Below, piece by piece: positions 34,976-46,793 of a stretch of 64,000 bases of DNA. The position numbers were made by a program, and so were the translations under genes. The DNA lies in the NCBI RefSeq assembly GCF_008298015.1, contig NZ_VTPX01000003.1, forward strand, positions 363,495 to 427,494. The letters are read 5' to 3'. The DNA is from Salinicola corii (GTDB lineage Bacteria; Pseudomonadota; Gammaproteobacteria; Pseudomonadales; Halomonadaceae). The notes beneath the pieces were generated by a model that made no database searches, was not told the DNA's origin, and saw only the letters and a program-made list of their open reading frames with translations. Each line of letters begins with the position of its first letter. Positions within the stretch are counted from its first letter, which is position 1.

Positions 34976-37357
34976 TCAACTCCGCAGCCTGGCACCGAAG
35001 CGAGCTTGCGCCGCCTGCACCACGTCTGCGATTAACTGATTGATTTCCTCGTCATTGAGAGTGCGCGAAGGATGCTGCCAGGTCAAGCCCAGGGCAATGC
35101 TCTTGGTGCCTTCCTCGACGCCGGCACCCTGGTAAACGTCGAACAGTTGCCATCGAGTCAACCACTCGCCAGCCTGGGCACGAATCGCCTCGACCAGCGG
35201 TGTGACGCCGACGCTCTCCTCTACCAGGAAGGCCAGATCCCTACGAACTTCCGGATGTCGTGACAACGGCTTGAACTTTGGTATGACGCCACGTGTCAAG
35301 GCTGCCTGCTCGACCTCGAAAACATACACGTCAGGCTTGATATCGAGTTGCGAACGTATATGGGGATGAAGCGCGCCCAGCCAACCGACGGGGACACCGT
35401 TCCGCTCGAGACGGGCAGAACGTCCCGGATGAAGAGCGGGATGCGACGCCGAAACGAACCTCCACTCTTCCAGGCATCCACTCATCGTCATCAAACTCTC
35501 GAGATCCCCTTTCAGATCGAAGAAATCGACGCCCTCGCGACTGACAGACCAACCTTCCGCACTACGCGGCCCACAGATCAAACCACCGAACATCGGCGTT
35601 TGGGTCAAGTCCTCCAGCGGCCCCTGAAACACCAACCCGGTCTCGAATAGCCTGACACGCTGCTGCTGACGGTTGAGGTTGTGGGTGAGCGCCTTGATCA
35701 ATCCAGGGAGTAGACTGTGACGCATGACGGACATGTCGCTGGAGATCGGATTCGCCAACACGGGAGAAACACCGCCCGGTACGATGAGAGACTGAAGTTC
35801 GGGCGACACGAAGCTATAAGTCACGGCTTCTTGATAGCCTCTCGATACCATATGACGGCGAAGGCGCCTCAGCGGCTGAGTCGCCTCATCGTCGGCCGCC
35901 AGTTCCAGACGGGCCTCGGGTTGCGTGGCGGGCAGCCGGTTGTAACCATGAATGCGCGCCAGCTCCTCGATCAGGTCCTCCTCGATCGATACATCGAAGC
36001 GCCAGCCAGGCACCTGCACATGCCAGGTCTGCCCCGACACCGAACTGGTCATGCCGAGCGAGCGAAAGATGCGCTGAATCTCCTCGTCCGCCAGGCGCAC
36101 GCCGAGGCACGAGGTCAAACGGTCACGACGCAGCTCGACACTTCCCCGATGCGGTAGAGTGGCAGGATTTCTCACTTCGGTGATGGGCCCGGGCGCGCCT
36201 CCGACGATCGCGCACATCAGTTCGGTCGCCCGCTCCATTGCCGTTCGGGTGATATCCGGGTCTACCCCCCTTTCGAAACGGTGCGAGGCATCGGTGTGCA
36301 GTCCGAAATCCCGTGCCTTGCCGGCAACGGCCAGGGGCGAAAAGAAGGCAGCCTCTAGAAACAGATGACGCGTCCGAGGCGTGACACCGGTGGATTCGCC
36401 TCCCATCACCCCCGCAATCGCCAGCGGGCCATTGCGATCGGCAATCACCAGCGTGGCGTCGTCCAGCGCCACCTCCTGCCCGTCCAGCAAGGTCAGGCGC
36501 TCGCCAGCGACAGCGCGACGGACCTCGATTCCACCTTCCAGCGAGTCGAGATCGAAGGCATGCATGGGCTGGCCAAGCTCTAGCATGACGTAATTGGTCA
36601 CATCGACCGCCGGGTCGATGCTACGGATGCCACTGCGCCGAAGGCGTTCGCGCATCCACAAGGGAGTCTTCGCCGTGACATCGACATCGCGAATGACCCG
36701 CCCGAGATAGCGCGGGCAACCTTCGCCATCGCGAACGCTGACCGGGAACTGGGCGTTGTTACGTGCCACGACGGTGGAGACGGTCGGCTCGCTGACCTTG
36801 GCGCCGGTGACGCTACCCACCTCGCGCGCAATTCCGCGCAGGCTGAGGCAGTCGCCGCGGTTGGGCGTCAGGTCGACCTCGATGGTGTGGTCATCGAGAC
36901 CCAGCCAGGCACGAAAATCCTGCCCGGTGGGTGCGTCCGACGGCAGAACGTAGATACCCTCCGAACGCCCCTCTTCCAATCCGAGCTCGGAGGCCGAGCA
37001 AATCATGCCGCACGACTCCACCCCACGCAGCTTGGCTCTCTTGATCTTGAAGTCGTCGGGCAGCACGGCGCCCACTCGCGCGAACGGAACCCGCTGGCCC
37101 ACATCCACGTTGGGCGCGCCGCACACCACTTGCACTGGCGCCCCCGAACCATCGTCGACCTGACAGACGTTGAGCTTGTCCGCGTCGGGATGTGACGACT
37201 TGGCAGTCACCGTTGCCACCACCACGCCATGGAAGACCGCGGCGACAGGCTCGACAGCGTCGACCTCGAGCCCCGCCATGGTGATCGCATCGGCCAGGGC
37301 CTGCGTTTCCAGCGCCGGTGATACCCACTCGCGCAGCCACGCTTCGGAAAACTTCAT
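34976..37357 (-). CDS. pheT: Phenylalanyl-tRNA synthetase beta subunit
   Basis: 793 residues, normal length. Forms the alpha2beta2 PheRS with PheS. Domain order: N-terminal OB-type tRNA-binding domain (about 40-150; [17 protein letters not shown]), B3/B4 editing domain, B5 domain with NRLPATQPE, catalytic-like core, and a C-terminal FDX-ACB anticodon-binding domain (about 700-793) ending in the [10 protein letters not shown] helix. It starts 28 bp after pheS. Confidence 0.97.
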   Translation of the reverse strand: MKFSEAWLREWVSPALETQALADAITMAGLEVDAVEPVAAVFHGVVVATVTAKSSHPDADKLNVCQVDDGSGAPVQVVCGAPNVDVGQRVPFARVGAVLPDDFKIKRAKLRGVESCGMICSASELGLEEGRSEGIYVLPSDAPTGQDFRAWLGLDDHTIEVDLTPNRGDCLSLRGIAREVGSVTGAKVSEPTVSTVVARNNAQFPVSVRDGEGCPRYLGRVIRDVDVTAKTPLWMRERLRRSGIRSIDPAVDVTNYVMLELGQPMHAFDLDSLEGGIEVRRAVAGERLTLLDGQEVALDDATLVIADRNGPLAIAGVMGGESTGVTPRTRHLFLEAAFFSPLAVAGKARDFGLHTDASHRFERGVDPDITRTAMERATELMCAIVGGAPGPITEVRNPATLPHRGSVELRRDRLTSCLGVRLADEEIQRIFRSLGMTSSVSGQTWHVQVPGWRFDVSIEEDLIEELARIHGYNRLPATQPEARLELAADDEATQPLRRLRRHMVSRGYQEAVTYSFVSPELQSLIVPGGVSPVLANPISSDMSVMRHSLLPGLIKALTHNLNRQQQRVRLFETGLVFQGPLEDLTQTPMFGGLICGPRSAEGWSVSREGVDFFDLKGDLESLMTMSGCLEEWRFVSASHPALHPGRSARLERNGVPVGWLGALHPHIRSQLDIKPDVYVFEVEQAALTRGVIPKFKPLSRHPEVRRDLAFLVEESVGVTPLVEAIRAQAGEWLTRWQLFDVYQGAGVEEGTKSIALGLTWQHPSRTLNDEEINQLIADVVQAAQARFGARLRS

Positions 37358-37385
37358 CTTGACACTCCTTGACTGGGCGGTGGAC

Positions 37386-38513
<1,128 letters not shown>

Positions 38514-38554
38514 TCATACGACGTATTGCCCGCCAAGGGCAAGACATGACCCGC

Positions 38555-38905
38555 TTATGCAGCTTTGGCTTTCTCGACGAGTGCCGCAAAGGCCGCTTTC
38601 TCGTGAACTGCCAGATCAGCCAGCACCTTACGGTCGATCTCGATGCCGGCTTTCTTCAGGCCCGCCACGAAACGACTGTAGGACATGCCATTGATACGAG
38701 CCGCCGCATTGATGCGCGTGATCCACAGAGCGCGGAACTGACGCTTGCGCTGGCGACGGTCGCGATACGCGTACTGGCCGGCTTTAATAACGGCCTGCTT
38801 GGCTACGCGGAAGACGCGCGAGCGCGCTCCATAGTAACCCTTGGCCTGCTTCATGATCTTCTTGTGACGACGACGTGCGACGACACCACGCTTGACGCGA
38901 GACAT
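38555..38905 (-). CDS. rplT: 50S ribosomal protein L20
   Basis: 116 residues, very basic. Assembly-initiating 23S rRNA-binding protein. The start [25 protein letters not shown] and the [25 protein letters not shown] tail (in two conserved blocks) match L20. In E. coli L20 also represses rpmI-rplT translation. It lies 36 bp after rpmI. Confidence 0.97.
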   Translation of the reverse strand: MSRVKRGVVARRRHKKIMKQAKGYYGARSRVFRVAKQAVIKAGQYAYRDRRQRKRQFRALWITRINAAARINGMSYSRFVAGLKKAGIEIDRKVLADLAVHEKAAFAALVEKAKAA

Positions 38906-38941
38906 AGTACTCTCCTGACGTTAAAGACTGACGACCAAGTG

Positions 38942-39136
38942 CTACAGGTTTGGCAGCATGCGGGTGACGAGCTGCTTGTCGGCAGCGTGTACCTGCTTCA
39001 TGCCGCGCAACTGACGCTTACGCTTGGTAGACTTCTTGGTCAGGATGTGACTACGAAAAGACTGTTTGTGCTTGAAGCCGTTACCAGTCTTCTTGAAGCG
39101 CTTGGCAGCGCCACTGTTGCTCTTGATTTTCGGCAT
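38942..39136 (-). CDS. rpmI: 50S ribosomal protein L35
   Basis: 64 residues, highly basic. The sequence [18 protein letters not shown] and the [18 protein letters not shown] block are typical of L35. It lies 90 bp after infC in the conserved order infC-rpmI-rplT. Confidence 0.96.
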   Translation of the reverse strand: MPKIKSNSGAAKRFKKTGNGFKHKQSFRSHILTKKSTKRKRQLRGMKQVHAADKQLVTRMLPNL

Positions 39137-39226
39137 GGGAAAAACTCCACTCCGTTTTATTGAGAAAACCCGAGGCCGGACGTGAGGAGCTTGTACTCGT
39201 CACGTCCCGTTCGACTTGCCCGCGGA

Positions 39227-39766
39227 TCACTTCTTCTTGGGCGCAAGAATCATGATCATCTGCCGGCCTTCCATCTTGGGGAAGGACTCGACAGCCGCCA
39301 GCTCTTCCAGATCGGCGGCAATCCGTTCCATCAGTCGACGACCAATATCCTGGTGTGCCATTTCACGACCCCGGAAACGCAGCGTGACCTTGCCCTTGTC
39401 GCCGCCTTCGAGGAACCGTATCAGGTTTTTCAACTTCACCTGATAGTCACCCTCGTCCGTGCCAGGCCGGAATTTGACTTCCTTGACCTGGATCTGTTTG
39501 GTTTTCTTCTTCTGAGCAGACTTCTGCTTTTTCTGCTCGAAGAGGAACTTGCCGTAGTCCATGATTTTACAGACGATGGGATCGGCATTGGAAATCTGAA
39601 CGAGATCCATTCCGGCTTCCTCGGCGCGTTCCAACGCCTCTTGCATGGGAACGACTCCCACCTGCTCGCCCTCGGCATCGATAAGGCGAACTTCGTCTGC
39701 ACGAATACGGTCATTGATGGGCGCGCGCTTTTCCTGAGGGCGCCCGCGCTGATTATTACGCTTGAT
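39227..39766 (-). CDS. infC: Translation initiation factor IF-3, apparent AUC start codon
   Basis: 179 residues. Binds the 30S subunit, prevents premature 50S joining and proofreads start codons. The conserved body runs from [14 protein letters not shown] through [20 protein letters not shown] to [13 protein letters not shown]. The first ATG in frame (39661) would cut off about 35 conserved residues. The homologous region begins with [20 protein letters not shown], and the codon before it is ATC (39766-39764), eight bases after a GGAG site. E. coli infC uses AUU, which lets IF3 repress its own translation; AUC would do the same. It lies 34 bp after thrS. Confidence 0.93.
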   Translation of the reverse strand: MKRNNQRGRPQEKRAPINDRIRADEVRLIDAEGEQVGVVPMQEALERAEEAGMDLVQISNADPIVCKIMDYGKFLFEQKKQKSAQKKKTKQIQVKEVKFRPGTDEGDYQVKLKNLIRFLEGGDKGKVTLRFRGREMAHQDIGRRLMERIAADLEELAAVESFPKMEGRQMIMILAPKKK

Positions 39767-39800
39767 CGTTAGATCTCCGTTTGGCGATTAACGTTGCTGC

Positions 39801-41711
39801 TCAGTGCCCATCCGGCCGGTCGTCTCGCTGAAGCTGCGCCAATAGCGCATCGACAGGTAGCGACCCCAGATCCTCACCGGACCGAGTACGCACTGCAACG
39901 GCACCCGATTCGACTTCCTTATCGCCAACAACCAGCAGATAAGGAATCTTCTGCAGCGTATGCTCGCGGATTTTAAAGCCGATCTTCTCATTCCTCAAGT
40001 CCGACTCGACGCGGAAACCTGCTTCACGCAAGCGCTTAGCAAGGTTTTCGGCGTAATCACGCTGAGCATCCGTGATATTGAGCACGACAGCCTGGACCGG
40101 AGACAGCCACAAAGGCAAGGCTCCGGCATAATGTTCGATCAAAATACCGACAAAACGCTCCATCGAACCGACGATGGCACGATGCAACATGACAGGCACC
40201 TGACGCGAGCCATCTTCGGCGACATACTGAGCCCCGAGACGACTGGGCATCATGAAATCAACCTGCATGGTCCCGACCTGCCACTCACGCCCCAGGCAGT
40301 CCTTCATGTGGTATTCGATCTTCGGACCGTAGAATGCCCCTTCGCCAGGCAACTCCTGCCACTCCACGTCGCAGTTACCCAGCGCCGCACGGAGCGCATC
40401 CTCCGCACGATCCCACGTCTCGTCGCTTCCGAGACGCTTGTCGGGCCGCAGCGCGATCTTGACGGCGATATCCTCGAAGCCGAAGTCGCCGTAGACCTCG
40501 AGCGCCTGCCGATGGAACGCCGTCACCTCGGACTCGATCTGCCCCTCGGTACAAAAAACATGACCGTCATCCTGGGTGAATGCCCGAACCCGCATGATAC
40601 CGTGTAAGGCCCCCGAAGGCTCGTTCCGATGGCACCCACCGAACTCGCCATAGCGAATCGGCAACTCACGGTAGCTGCGCAAGCCTGAATTGAAAACCTG
40701 GACATGCCCCGGGCAATTCATCGGCTTGAGTGCGTACTCGCGCTTTTCCGACTCGGTAAAGAACATGTTATCGGCATAGTTGTCCCAGTGGCCCGACTTC
40801 TTCCACAGCGACACGTCCATGATCTGGGGACACTTGATTTCTTGATATCCGCTGCGCTTGTAGACCCCTCGCATGTACTGCTCGACGACCTGCCATAGCG
40901 TCCAGCCACGAGGGTGCCAGAAGACCATACCTGGCGCCTCCTCCTGCATGTGGAAGAAGTCGAAGCGCCGAGCCAGCTTGCGGTGATCGCGCTTCTCTGC
41001 TTCTTCCAGGCGCGTCAGATAGGCCTTTAGCGCCTTTTTGTCGCCCCAGGCCGTGCCGTAGATTCTCGTCAACATGGGCTTCGATGCATCGCCACGCCAA
41101 TAGGCTCCAGCCAACTTGGTCAGCTTGAACGCTTTGAGATGGCGAGTGTTCGGCACGTGGGGACCGCGACACATATCGATATATTCCTGATGGTGATAGA
41201 GACGAATCGTCTCTTGTTCAGGAATGCCCTCGACGATCTCCTGCTTGTACGGCTCGTCTCTCGAAACAAAGACCGACAACGCTTCAGAGCGATCGACATA
41301 CTCCCGGACGACATCGTACTCCTGCTCGATGAGCACCTTCATCCGAGCCTCGATGGCCTCCAGATCCTCAGAGGAGAGCGACGCCGCGAAATCGATATCA
41401 TAATAGAAACCGTCATCGATCACCGGACCGATAGCCATCTTGGCATCCGGATACAACTGTTTGACCGCATGCCCCAGCAGGTGGGCGCACGAGTGACGAA
41501 TGATCGACAGCCCCTCTTCATCGCGGGCGGTCAGAATCGCCACCTCGGCGTCACGGTCGATGACGTCGGCAGCGTCGACTTCAATGCCATCGATCTTTCC
41601 CGCAATGCATGCTTTGGCCAGTCCCGAACCAATGGATTCGGCCAGTTGCATCACGGTAACGGGTTCTTCAAAAGTTCTTTGACTGCCATCGGGCAGTGTC
41701 ACAATGGGCAT
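39801..41711 (-). CDS. thrS: Threonyl-tRNA synthetase
   Basis: 636 residues. Domain order: TGS (about 1-62), editing domain with [14 protein letters not shown], class II catalytic core with [10 protein letters not shown] (zinc/Thr-binding Cys), motif 2 [19 protein letters not shown] and motif 3 [14 protein letters not shown], and an HGTP anticodon domain (about 535-636). ATG 41711, with AAGGATG upstream, begins the TGS domain ([11 protein letters not shown]); the frame continues to 41756 without conservation. First gene of the translation cluster. Confidence 0.97.
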   Translation of the reverse strand: MPIVTLPDGSQRTFEEPVTVMQLAESIGSGLAKACIAGKIDGIEVDAADVIDRDAEVAILTARDEEGLSIIRHSCAHLLGHAVKQLYPDAKMAIGPVIDDGFYYDIDFAASLSSEDLEAIEARMKVLIEQEYDVVREYVDRSEALSVFVSRDEPYKQEIVEGIPEQETIRLYHHQEYIDMCRGPHVPNTRHLKAFKLTKLAGAYWRGDASKPMLTRIYGTAWGDKKALKAYLTRLEEAEKRDHRKLARRFDFFHMQEEAPGMVFWHPRGWTLWQVVEQYMRGVYKRSGYQEIKCPQIMDVSLWKKSGHWDNYADNMFFTESEKREYALKPMNCPGHVQVFNSGLRSYRELPIRYGEFGGCHRNEPSGALHGIMRVRAFTQDDGHVFCTEGQIESEVTAFHRQALEVYGDFGFEDIAVKIALRPDKRLGSDETWDRAEDALRAALGNCDVEWQELPGEGAFYGPKIEYHMKDCLGREWQVGTMQVDFMMPSRLGAQYVAEDGSRQVPVMLHRAIVGSMERFVGILIEHYAGALPLWLSPVQAVVLNITDAQRDYAENLAKRLREAGFRVESDLRNEKIGFKIREHTLQKIPYLLVVGDKEVESGAVAVRTRSGEDLGSLPVDALLAQLQRDDRPDGH

Positions 41712-41952
41712 CAAAACATCCTTACGCTCAGTGGTGGTCCACACCAAAGACCACATGAACTCGCTCGATCAACAGAGCGCCCCTCTTGCGACAGACTTGC
41801 ATACGGGCAAGCCGACCGATACGCGAGGAGCGTGGCTTCACACCGCCTGTAGGCGGTCATGGGGAGAGGTAGACTATCAGCGAGCAGGTCTCTTTACCAT
41901 CCGCAGGCGCCGAGAGCTCCCCGGAGCGGCAGTTTTTGAAGCGTGCAAACAA

Positions 41953-41976
41953 TGAGGGCGCCCGAAGGCGCCCTCA
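41953..41976 (-). terminator. Terminator of the OmpA-family gene
   Basis: A perfect 10-bp stem TGAGGGCGCC/GGCGCCCTCA (41953-41962 with 41967-41976) around a 4-base loop. On the minus strand it is followed by TTGTTTG, a weak T-rich tail, 32 bp past the stop codon at 42008. Confidence 0.75.
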
Positions 41977-42007
41977 TATTCACGTCAACAGCGTGTCGGG
42001 ATGAAAC

Positions 42008-42889
42008 TTACTCCCACTCACCCAACTCGACGCGACGGTTCTGAGCACGACCTTCAGCGGTATCGTTGCTGGCGATCGGCTGCTCTTCACCGTAACCGAT
42101 AGTGGTGATGTTATCGGCGGAGAAGCCTTTGTTGACCAGATAAGACTTCACGGAGTCGGCACGACGCTGTGACAGCTCCTTGTTGTAGGCCGCGGGACCG
42201 ACAGAGTCGGTGTGGCCTTCAAGGCGAATGCGCAGCTTGTCGTTGGCCATCAGCTTCTCGGAGATACCGTCCAGAATCTCTTCGGCACTGGAAGTCAACT
42301 TGGCCGAGTCGAACTCGAAGTTGACGTCACGCAGAACGAGATCTTCCTGGCAGCCCAGAGAGTTGACTTCTGCACCGGCCGGTGTGTTCGGGCACTGGTC
42401 CTGATAGTCCGGCACGCCGTCACCATCGGAATCCAGCGGGCAACCCTGGGCGTTGACTTCGACGCCAGCCGGCGTTCCCGGGCACTGGTCCATATAGTCC
42501 GGCACACCGTCACCGTCGGTGTCGAGCGGGCAGCCAACGGCATCGACTGCTACGCCAGCCGGTGTGTTCGGGCACTGATCCCGGTCATCTGGCACACCGT
42601 CGCCATCGCTATCCATGACGTTGGAAGAATAGTCGGCACAAAGCAGCGCGCCGGCCGTTGCGCCAGCAACGCCACCGATCGCAGAAGCGCTATCTTCGTT
42701 GGAATCGCCGCTTGTCGCGTAACCAATCCCGCCACCGACCAAGCCGCCGGCAATACCGCAGACAAACGGGGACTGATACCAAGCCTGGTCTGACGAGCTA
42801 CCAGTGGATTCCATACCGGAACTGGCACAACCAGAGAGACCGACTACCAGAGCGGAACCCAGTAGCAGGCCAGTCGTTGATTTTTTCAT
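42008..42889 (-). CDS. OmpA-family lipoprotein with three thrombospondin type-3 repeats
   Basis: 293 residues. A lipoprotein signal ends at LVVGLSGC (Cys about 21). A glycine-zipper-like stretch, GGLVGGGIGY and GGVAGATAGALL (about 48-82), is followed by three calcium-binding TSP3 repeats of the form DSDGDGVPDxxDQCPxTPAG (about 93-175). The C-terminal OmpA domain (about 185-293) contains FEFDSAKL, LEGHTDSVG and NRRVELG and binds peptidoglycan. Likely an outer-membrane-anchored envelope link resembling OprF/Pal-type proteins, here without the beta-barrel. A strong AAGGAGTC ribosome-binding site precedes the ATG, suggesting high expression. Confidence 0.93.
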   Translation of the reverse strand: MKKSTTGLLLGSALVVGLSGCASSGMESTGSSSDQAWYQSPFVCGIAGGLVGGGIGYATSGDSNEDSASAIGGVAGATAGALLCADYSSNVMDSDGDGVPDDRDQCPNTPAGVAVDAVGCPLDTDGDGVPDYMDQCPGTPAGVEVNAQGCPLDSDGDGVPDYQDQCPNTPAGAEVNSLGCQEDLVLRDVNFEFDSAKLTSSAEEILDGISEKLMANDKLRIRLEGHTDSVGPAAYNKELSQRRADSVKSYLVNKGFSADNITTIGYGEEQPIASNDTAEGRAQNRRVELGEWE

Positions 42890-43282
42890 GTAAGACTCCT
42901 TCTTAACACAGCGCTAGTCGTAACGGGCGTTACCCAGCGGCTTCGAGTATAGAAGCCGAATTCGTCAAGAGAAAGGTGTTCCTTCCCTAACGACAAAGAA
43001 ATCTCTCGGCGACCGTCATTCACGTCGACTTGAGCAGCGGCCAATGTTCCCATTGTCCCTTTTCTTTGCAGCTCCGTAACAGCATTATCGATTCCAGCCC
43101 GAGATGCAAACCCGTGTCGGGAAACACTGTTCTTTTTTAGCATCATTTCCCAGATTGGCAAAGTGGATTAGCGAAAACTTCGCTTTTTAATCCCTATCCT
43201 TTCGCATGAAGGAGGCACTGCACGCTTCTGTCACTTCGCGCCGAAACCGCATGACAGGTATTGGTGACGGAAGGCCCCGCCT
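42890..43282. other. Intergenic region upstream of the OmpA-family gene
   Basis: 393 bp, AT-richer than its surroundings. TATACT occurs on the minus strand at about 42951-42946 and could be a -10 for the OmpA-family gene, but no good -35 accompanies it. A bulged hairpin with a plus-strand T-run lies at 43165-43193. A 91-codon minus-strand open frame (42886-43161) shows no family resemblance and is not annotated. Confidence 0.4.
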
Positions 43283-43765
43283 TCAGTGTGCGACGCGAGA
43301 ACCCCCGCACTCCCCCCGCTCGAGGCAGAAAGCCTGTAGTGCTGCTGCCGCAAGGTACAGACTGCGCTCGTACCTGCCCGCAATGGCTTCACGTTCTCTA
43401 TCCTCTCGATAGCGCTCTCTCGGCGAAAGTTCGCGACGAGCCTGATGCGTATGCAGATGCCCGGCTTCGGCCTGAACCTCGCGAAACACTTTCCAAGTAT
43501 CCTGCTCCGTCAAGCGATAGTCGATAATATCGAGCAGCACTTTACAGCGTAGCGCCCCCTCCACCATGTCCACCTGACGCTCGAGCATGGCCTGCGACAA
43601 GGCATGCAGGCTCTCTATGCAATTTTGATTGGCACGCGCGACCTCGTCCTCCCGGAACGCTTTTCGCCGCTCGACCTCACGCCAAAGTCGCCAAGCGTAA
43701 ATGGAAAGCGCAACGATGACGAGAATGGCCAGGAGCGAGAGCACCACCGCAACAGACAATGACAT
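43283..43765 (-). CDS. DUF2489-like membrane-anchored protein
   Basis: 160 residues. One N-terminal membrane segment (LSVAVVLSLLAILVIVALSI, about 2-22) is followed by a long charged helical region, likely coiled coil. The arrangement, with ERQVDMVEGALRCKVLLDIID in the middle (two parts of a conserved block), fits DUF2489 proteins, whose function is unknown. ATG 43765 begins the membrane helix; the open frame to 43888 would overlap cysQ and is not supported. It begins 95 bp after cysQ on the same strand. Confidence 0.7.
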   Translation of the reverse strand: MSLSVAVVLSLLAILVIVALSIYAWRLWREVERRKAFREDEVARANQNCIESLHALSQAMLERQVDMVEGALRCKVLLDIIDYRLTEQDTWKVFREVQAEAGHLHTHQARRELSPRERYREDREREAIAGRYERSLYLAAAALQAFCLERGECGGSRVAH

Positions 43766-43859
43766 AAGAGTGAAAGCCGCCTTCTGATGATATTTGCCAT
43801 GGAGGTTTCCGGGACGTCGACTCCACGACGCTGCCGTGGCGGCACCCCAGGGTTGCAAA

Positions 43860-44666
43860 TCAGTCCGTCCAGACATCCCGCCACGCACCGCTCAAGGAGG
43901 CGCAGGCCACGAAGGCGGGATTCAGCAAGCTGTCACCGGTATTGTAACGCAACGCTTTCCAGGACTCGCAGTCGACGAGATGCCCGCCAGCGCCCTCCAG
44001 AACAGCCTGCGCCGCGGCAGTGTCCCATTCGCTGGTTGGGCCGAACCTAGGATAGAGATCGGCAAGACCTTCCGCTACCCGGCAGCATTTGAGCGAACTG
44101 CCTAACTCCTCGACCTCGACATCGCCCAGAGACTCGATCAGACGGCGAGTGGTCGCACCTCGATGAAATCGGCTGACGACGATACGCAAAGGCCTATGAG
44201 AGCGGACTTGCAGAGCCTCCCAGTCCCCATCGCCACTCGACTGGTACCAGGCTCCCCGGGCCGGCTCCCCGATCCATACCTCGCCAGTGCGAGGCTTCTC
44301 GATCACCCCCAGAACGGGAAGATTTCGGTCGATCAGGGCCACATTGACGGTGTATTGATCCGAGCCCCGAATGAACTCCTTGGTACCATCCAACGGATCG
44401 ACCAGCCAGTAGGTCGACCACAGCCGACGTTCCGACCACGGAATGGAAGCCGACTCCTCGGAAAGGATAGGCCAGTCGCGAGAACCAATCGACGCCAGCC
44501 CCCGAACGAGGACCCGATGAGCGGCCAGGTCCGCGGCCGTGACCGGGCTGTCATCCACCTTCTGCTGCGTATCGAGAGCACCATGCCCGATAACCTCGAT
44601 GGCGGCCCCGGCTTCCCGGGACAAGGCAACGAGAGGAGCGATCAAAGATTGCAGCGATACATTCAT
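43860..44666 (-). CDS. cysQ: 3'(2'),5'-bisphosphate nucleotidase CysQ
   Basis: 268 residues. Mg-dependent, Li-sensitive phosphatase that hydrolyses 3'-phosphoadenosine-5'-phosphate (PAP) to AMP, and may act on PAPS. The inositol-phosphatase-fold motifs are diagnostic for CysQ: SEESASIPWSER, YWLVDPLDGTKEFI (about 82-95) and SEWDTAAAQAVLEGAGG (about 212-228). PAP is the by-product of PAPS-dependent sulfotransfer, so this gene links functionally to the sulfotransferase locus at 61-63 kb. ATG 44666 is chosen at the conserved start; the frame runs on to 44729. It is divergent from an anion symporter. Confidence 0.94.
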   Translation of the reverse strand: MNVSLQSLIAPLVALSREAGAAIEVIGHGALDTQQKVDDSPVTAADLAAHRVLVRGLASIGSRDWPILSEESASIPWSERRLWSTYWLVDPLDGTKEFIRGSDQYTVNVALIDRNLPVLGVIEKPRTGEVWIGEPARGAWYQSSGDGDWEALQVRSHRPLRIVVSRFHRGATTRRLIESLGDVEVEELGSSLKCCRVAEGLADLYPRFGPTSEWDTAAAQAVLEGAGGHLVDCESWKALRYNTGDSLLNPAFVACASLSGAWRDVWTD

Positions 44667-44851
44667 GAGTCGGCTCTTCTGATGAAGGAAGTCGATTGGC
44701 GATCCGGAGCGCCCGATCGTCGTTGCCAAAGCGGAGAGTCATTATCACGCGTCATCGATCTAGACTAAAGACTAAGATCAGGCGGTCTCAGAGTTATCTA
44801 CATCTTAAGTAGAATGGCACCTACCTCGCCTCCAGAAAAGGAATTCACCCG

Positions 44852-46306
44852 ATGACGGCAGCACCCGACCCAGCATCCGAAACGCCTTCGACGGCCGCGC
44901 GTGCTGGTCTCATTCTCGGCCCGGTCTGGGTCGTCGCGACACAGATCCTGCCAGCCCCCGCCGGCATGGAACCGGCAGCGTGGCATTGCGTGGGACTGGC
45001 ACTGCTGTTGGCGACCTGGTGGGCAACCGAAGCCATTCCGATTCCAGCAACCTCGCTACTACCCATTCCGCTGGCTCCCGCACTCGGCATCACCGATCTC
45101 AAGGGAACAGCCGCCAGCTACGCCAACCCCACCATCTTTCTGTTCCTTGGCGGTTTTCTACTGGGAATCGCCATGCAGCGCTGGAATCTCCACCGCCGAA
45201 TTGCGTTGCGCATTCTGAACGTCGTTGGCCAGAAACCCAAGCAACAGATCGCCGGATTCATGCTGGCAACGGGTTTCATCAGCATGTGGGTCTCCAATAC
45301 GGCGACCGCCATCATGATGCTGCCCATCGGTATGTCGGTAATATCCCTCTTCGCCGAGGCGGAATCGGATGAAGTAAAACGTTATGCCACCGCCCTGCTG
45401 CTAGCCATCGCCTACTCCGCCAGCATTGGCGGCGTCGCGACGCTCATCGGCACGCCGCCTAACGCCATACTCGCGGGCTATCTTTCCAGCGAGCAGGATA
45501 TCGAACTGGGATTCGCGCAATGGATGGTGATCGGCCTTCCGATCAGCGTGGCCATGATGGCCGTGGCTTGGTGGTGGCTGACCCGTGGCGGTTTCAAGCT
45601 CGAGCTCGACAATAACAACGGCGACATCATCGGCGACGAACTGACCAAGCTTGGCGGGATGAAGCCGGCGGAGAAACGCGTCGGTGTCGTCTTTCTACTG
45701 GCCGCTCTAGCCTGGATCACGCGACCGCTGCTCAACGACTGGGGCGTCGAGTGGCTCTCGGACACCTCGGTCGCAGTGCTGGCCGGCGTCGGACTGTTCC
45801 TGATCCCGAGCGGCAGCGAGCGACATCGTCCGCTGTTGCTGTGGGAGGACGCCAGGGATCTCCCGTGGGGCATTCTGCTGCTGTTCGGCGGAGGGCTTGC
45901 TCTGGCTAGCACGATCAGCAGTTCCGGTCTGGCGGACTGGATCGCCAGCCAACTCACCGTCTTCGGTACTTTGCCGCTTCTCCTTCTGATCGGCGTGATC
46001 GTGCTGGTAATCATCTTCCTTACCGAACTGACGTCGAACACGGCCACGGCCGCAGCCTTCCTGCCACTACTCGGCGCCCTGGCGGTATCGCTGGGAGTCG
46101 ATCCACTGCTGATTACCGTGCCGGCCGCCATCGCAGCCAGCTGTGCTTTCATGATGCCGGTAGCCACGCCGCCCAACGCTATCGTTTTTGCCACGGGCCA
46201 AATGACGATCCAGTCGATGATCCGTGCCGGCTTCTTCCTGAATGTCGCGGGAACCGTGGTGGTGACGCTGATCTGTCTGGGGTTGATCGAACTTTTCTGG
46301 CTGTAG
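44852..46306 (+). CDS. DASS/SLC13-family sodium:anion symporter
   Basis: 484 residues, about 11-12 membrane segments. The two pseudo-symmetric substrate motifs are clear: [13 protein letters not shown] (about 148-160) and [16 protein letters not shown] (about 392-407). [17 protein letters not shown] near residue 56 is also a family marker. The family transports di- and tricarboxylates or sulfate with Na+. Position next to cysQ makes sulfate possible, but the sequence does not settle it; a dicarboxylate such as succinate or malate is equally likely. Confidence 0.88.
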   Translation: MTAAPDPASETPSTAARAGLILGPVWVVATQILPAPAGMEPAAWHCVGLALLLATWWATEAIPIPATSLLPIPLAPALGITDLKGTAASYANPTIFLFLGGFLLGIAMQRWNLHRRIALRILNVVGQKPKQQIAGFMLATGFISMWVSNTATAIMMLPIGMSVISLFAEAESDEVKRYATALLLAIAYSASIGGVATLIGTPPNAILAGYLSSEQDIELGFAQWMVIGLPISVAMMAVAWWWLTRGGFKLELDNNNGDIIGDELTKLGGMKPAEKRVGVVFLLAALAWITRPLLNDWGVEWLSDTSVAVLAGVGLFLIPSGSERHRPLLLWEDARDLPWGILLLFGGGLALASTISSSGLADWIASQLTVFGTLPLLLLIGVIVLVIIFLTELTSNTATAAAFLPLLGALAVSLGVDPLLITVPAAIAASCAFMMPVATPPNAIVFATGQMTIQSMIRAGFFLNVAGTVVVTLICLGLIELFWL

Positions 46307-46370
46307 GGAGCACCAAAGCCGATATGAACCGAAGCCGGCATCAAGGATCCATTCCGATGCCGGCCCCTCA

Positions 46371-46406
46371 AAAAACCGAGGTGACGAAAAAAACCGAGGT
46401 GACGAA
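46371..46406. repeat. Perfect tandem duplication of 18 bp
   Basis: AAAAACCGAGGTGACGAA occurs twice back to back (46371-46388, 46389-46406), immediately before a bidirectional terminator. Probably slippage or recent duplication. Confidence 0.9.
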
Positions 46407-46441
46407 AAAAAGGCCGCCGGACAACGTCCGGCGGCCTTTTT
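46405..46441. terminator. Bidirectional intrinsic terminator
   Basis: A perfect 11-bp GC-rich stem GGCCGCCGGAC/GTCCGGCGGCC (46412-46422 with 46426-46436) is flanked by an A-run on the left and a T-run on the right. It can stop both the symporter transcript (plus) and the tRNA-Pro transcript (minus). Confidence 0.93.
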
Positions 46442-46449
46442 CTCGTATC

Positions 46450-46526
46450 TGGTCGGAGCGACAGGATTCGAACCTGCGACCTCTGCAACCCCATTGCAGC
46501 GCGCTACCAAGCTGCGCCACGCTCCG
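46450..46526 (-). tRNA. tRNA-Pro (anticodon GGG)
   Basis: A 77-nt cloverleaf on the minus strand, starting CGGAGCG and ending in encoded CCA. Acceptor stem CGGAGCG/CGCTCCG, D-arm GCGCAGCTTGGTAGCGC, anticodon stem CTGCA/TGCAG with loop ATGGGGT (anticodon GGG), and T-arm GTTCGAATC. It resembles E. coli proL. No integrase or attachment duplication is seen next to it. Confidence 0.97.
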
Positions 46527-46793
46527 ATTTCAATCGGGCCACCTGCGGTGGTCCCTGCGAAACGCTGCGTATACTACCTTGCGGTCCAACAAATGAAAAG
46601 CGCTTCTTAAGGCTTTTTTTTCAATCGGTTGCGAAAGCCTCCCCGACCGTAAGCAGGCGAGGCAAGAAGTCCGTCGAGTCGTCAGGGATACGAGCCTGGC
46701 CGAGACGATACCGGTGAGCGCAAGCCTCGTCTCCACGGCGAGCCATGGGTACAATTTGCCGATATCGAGACCAAAGTCTAACAAGGTGGCGTC

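Noticed and set aside
42886..43161. 91-codon minus-strand open frame upstream of the OmpA-family gene
   Set aside because: It runs into the ribosome-binding site of the OmpA-family gene, has no recognisable motif and occupies the promoter region.
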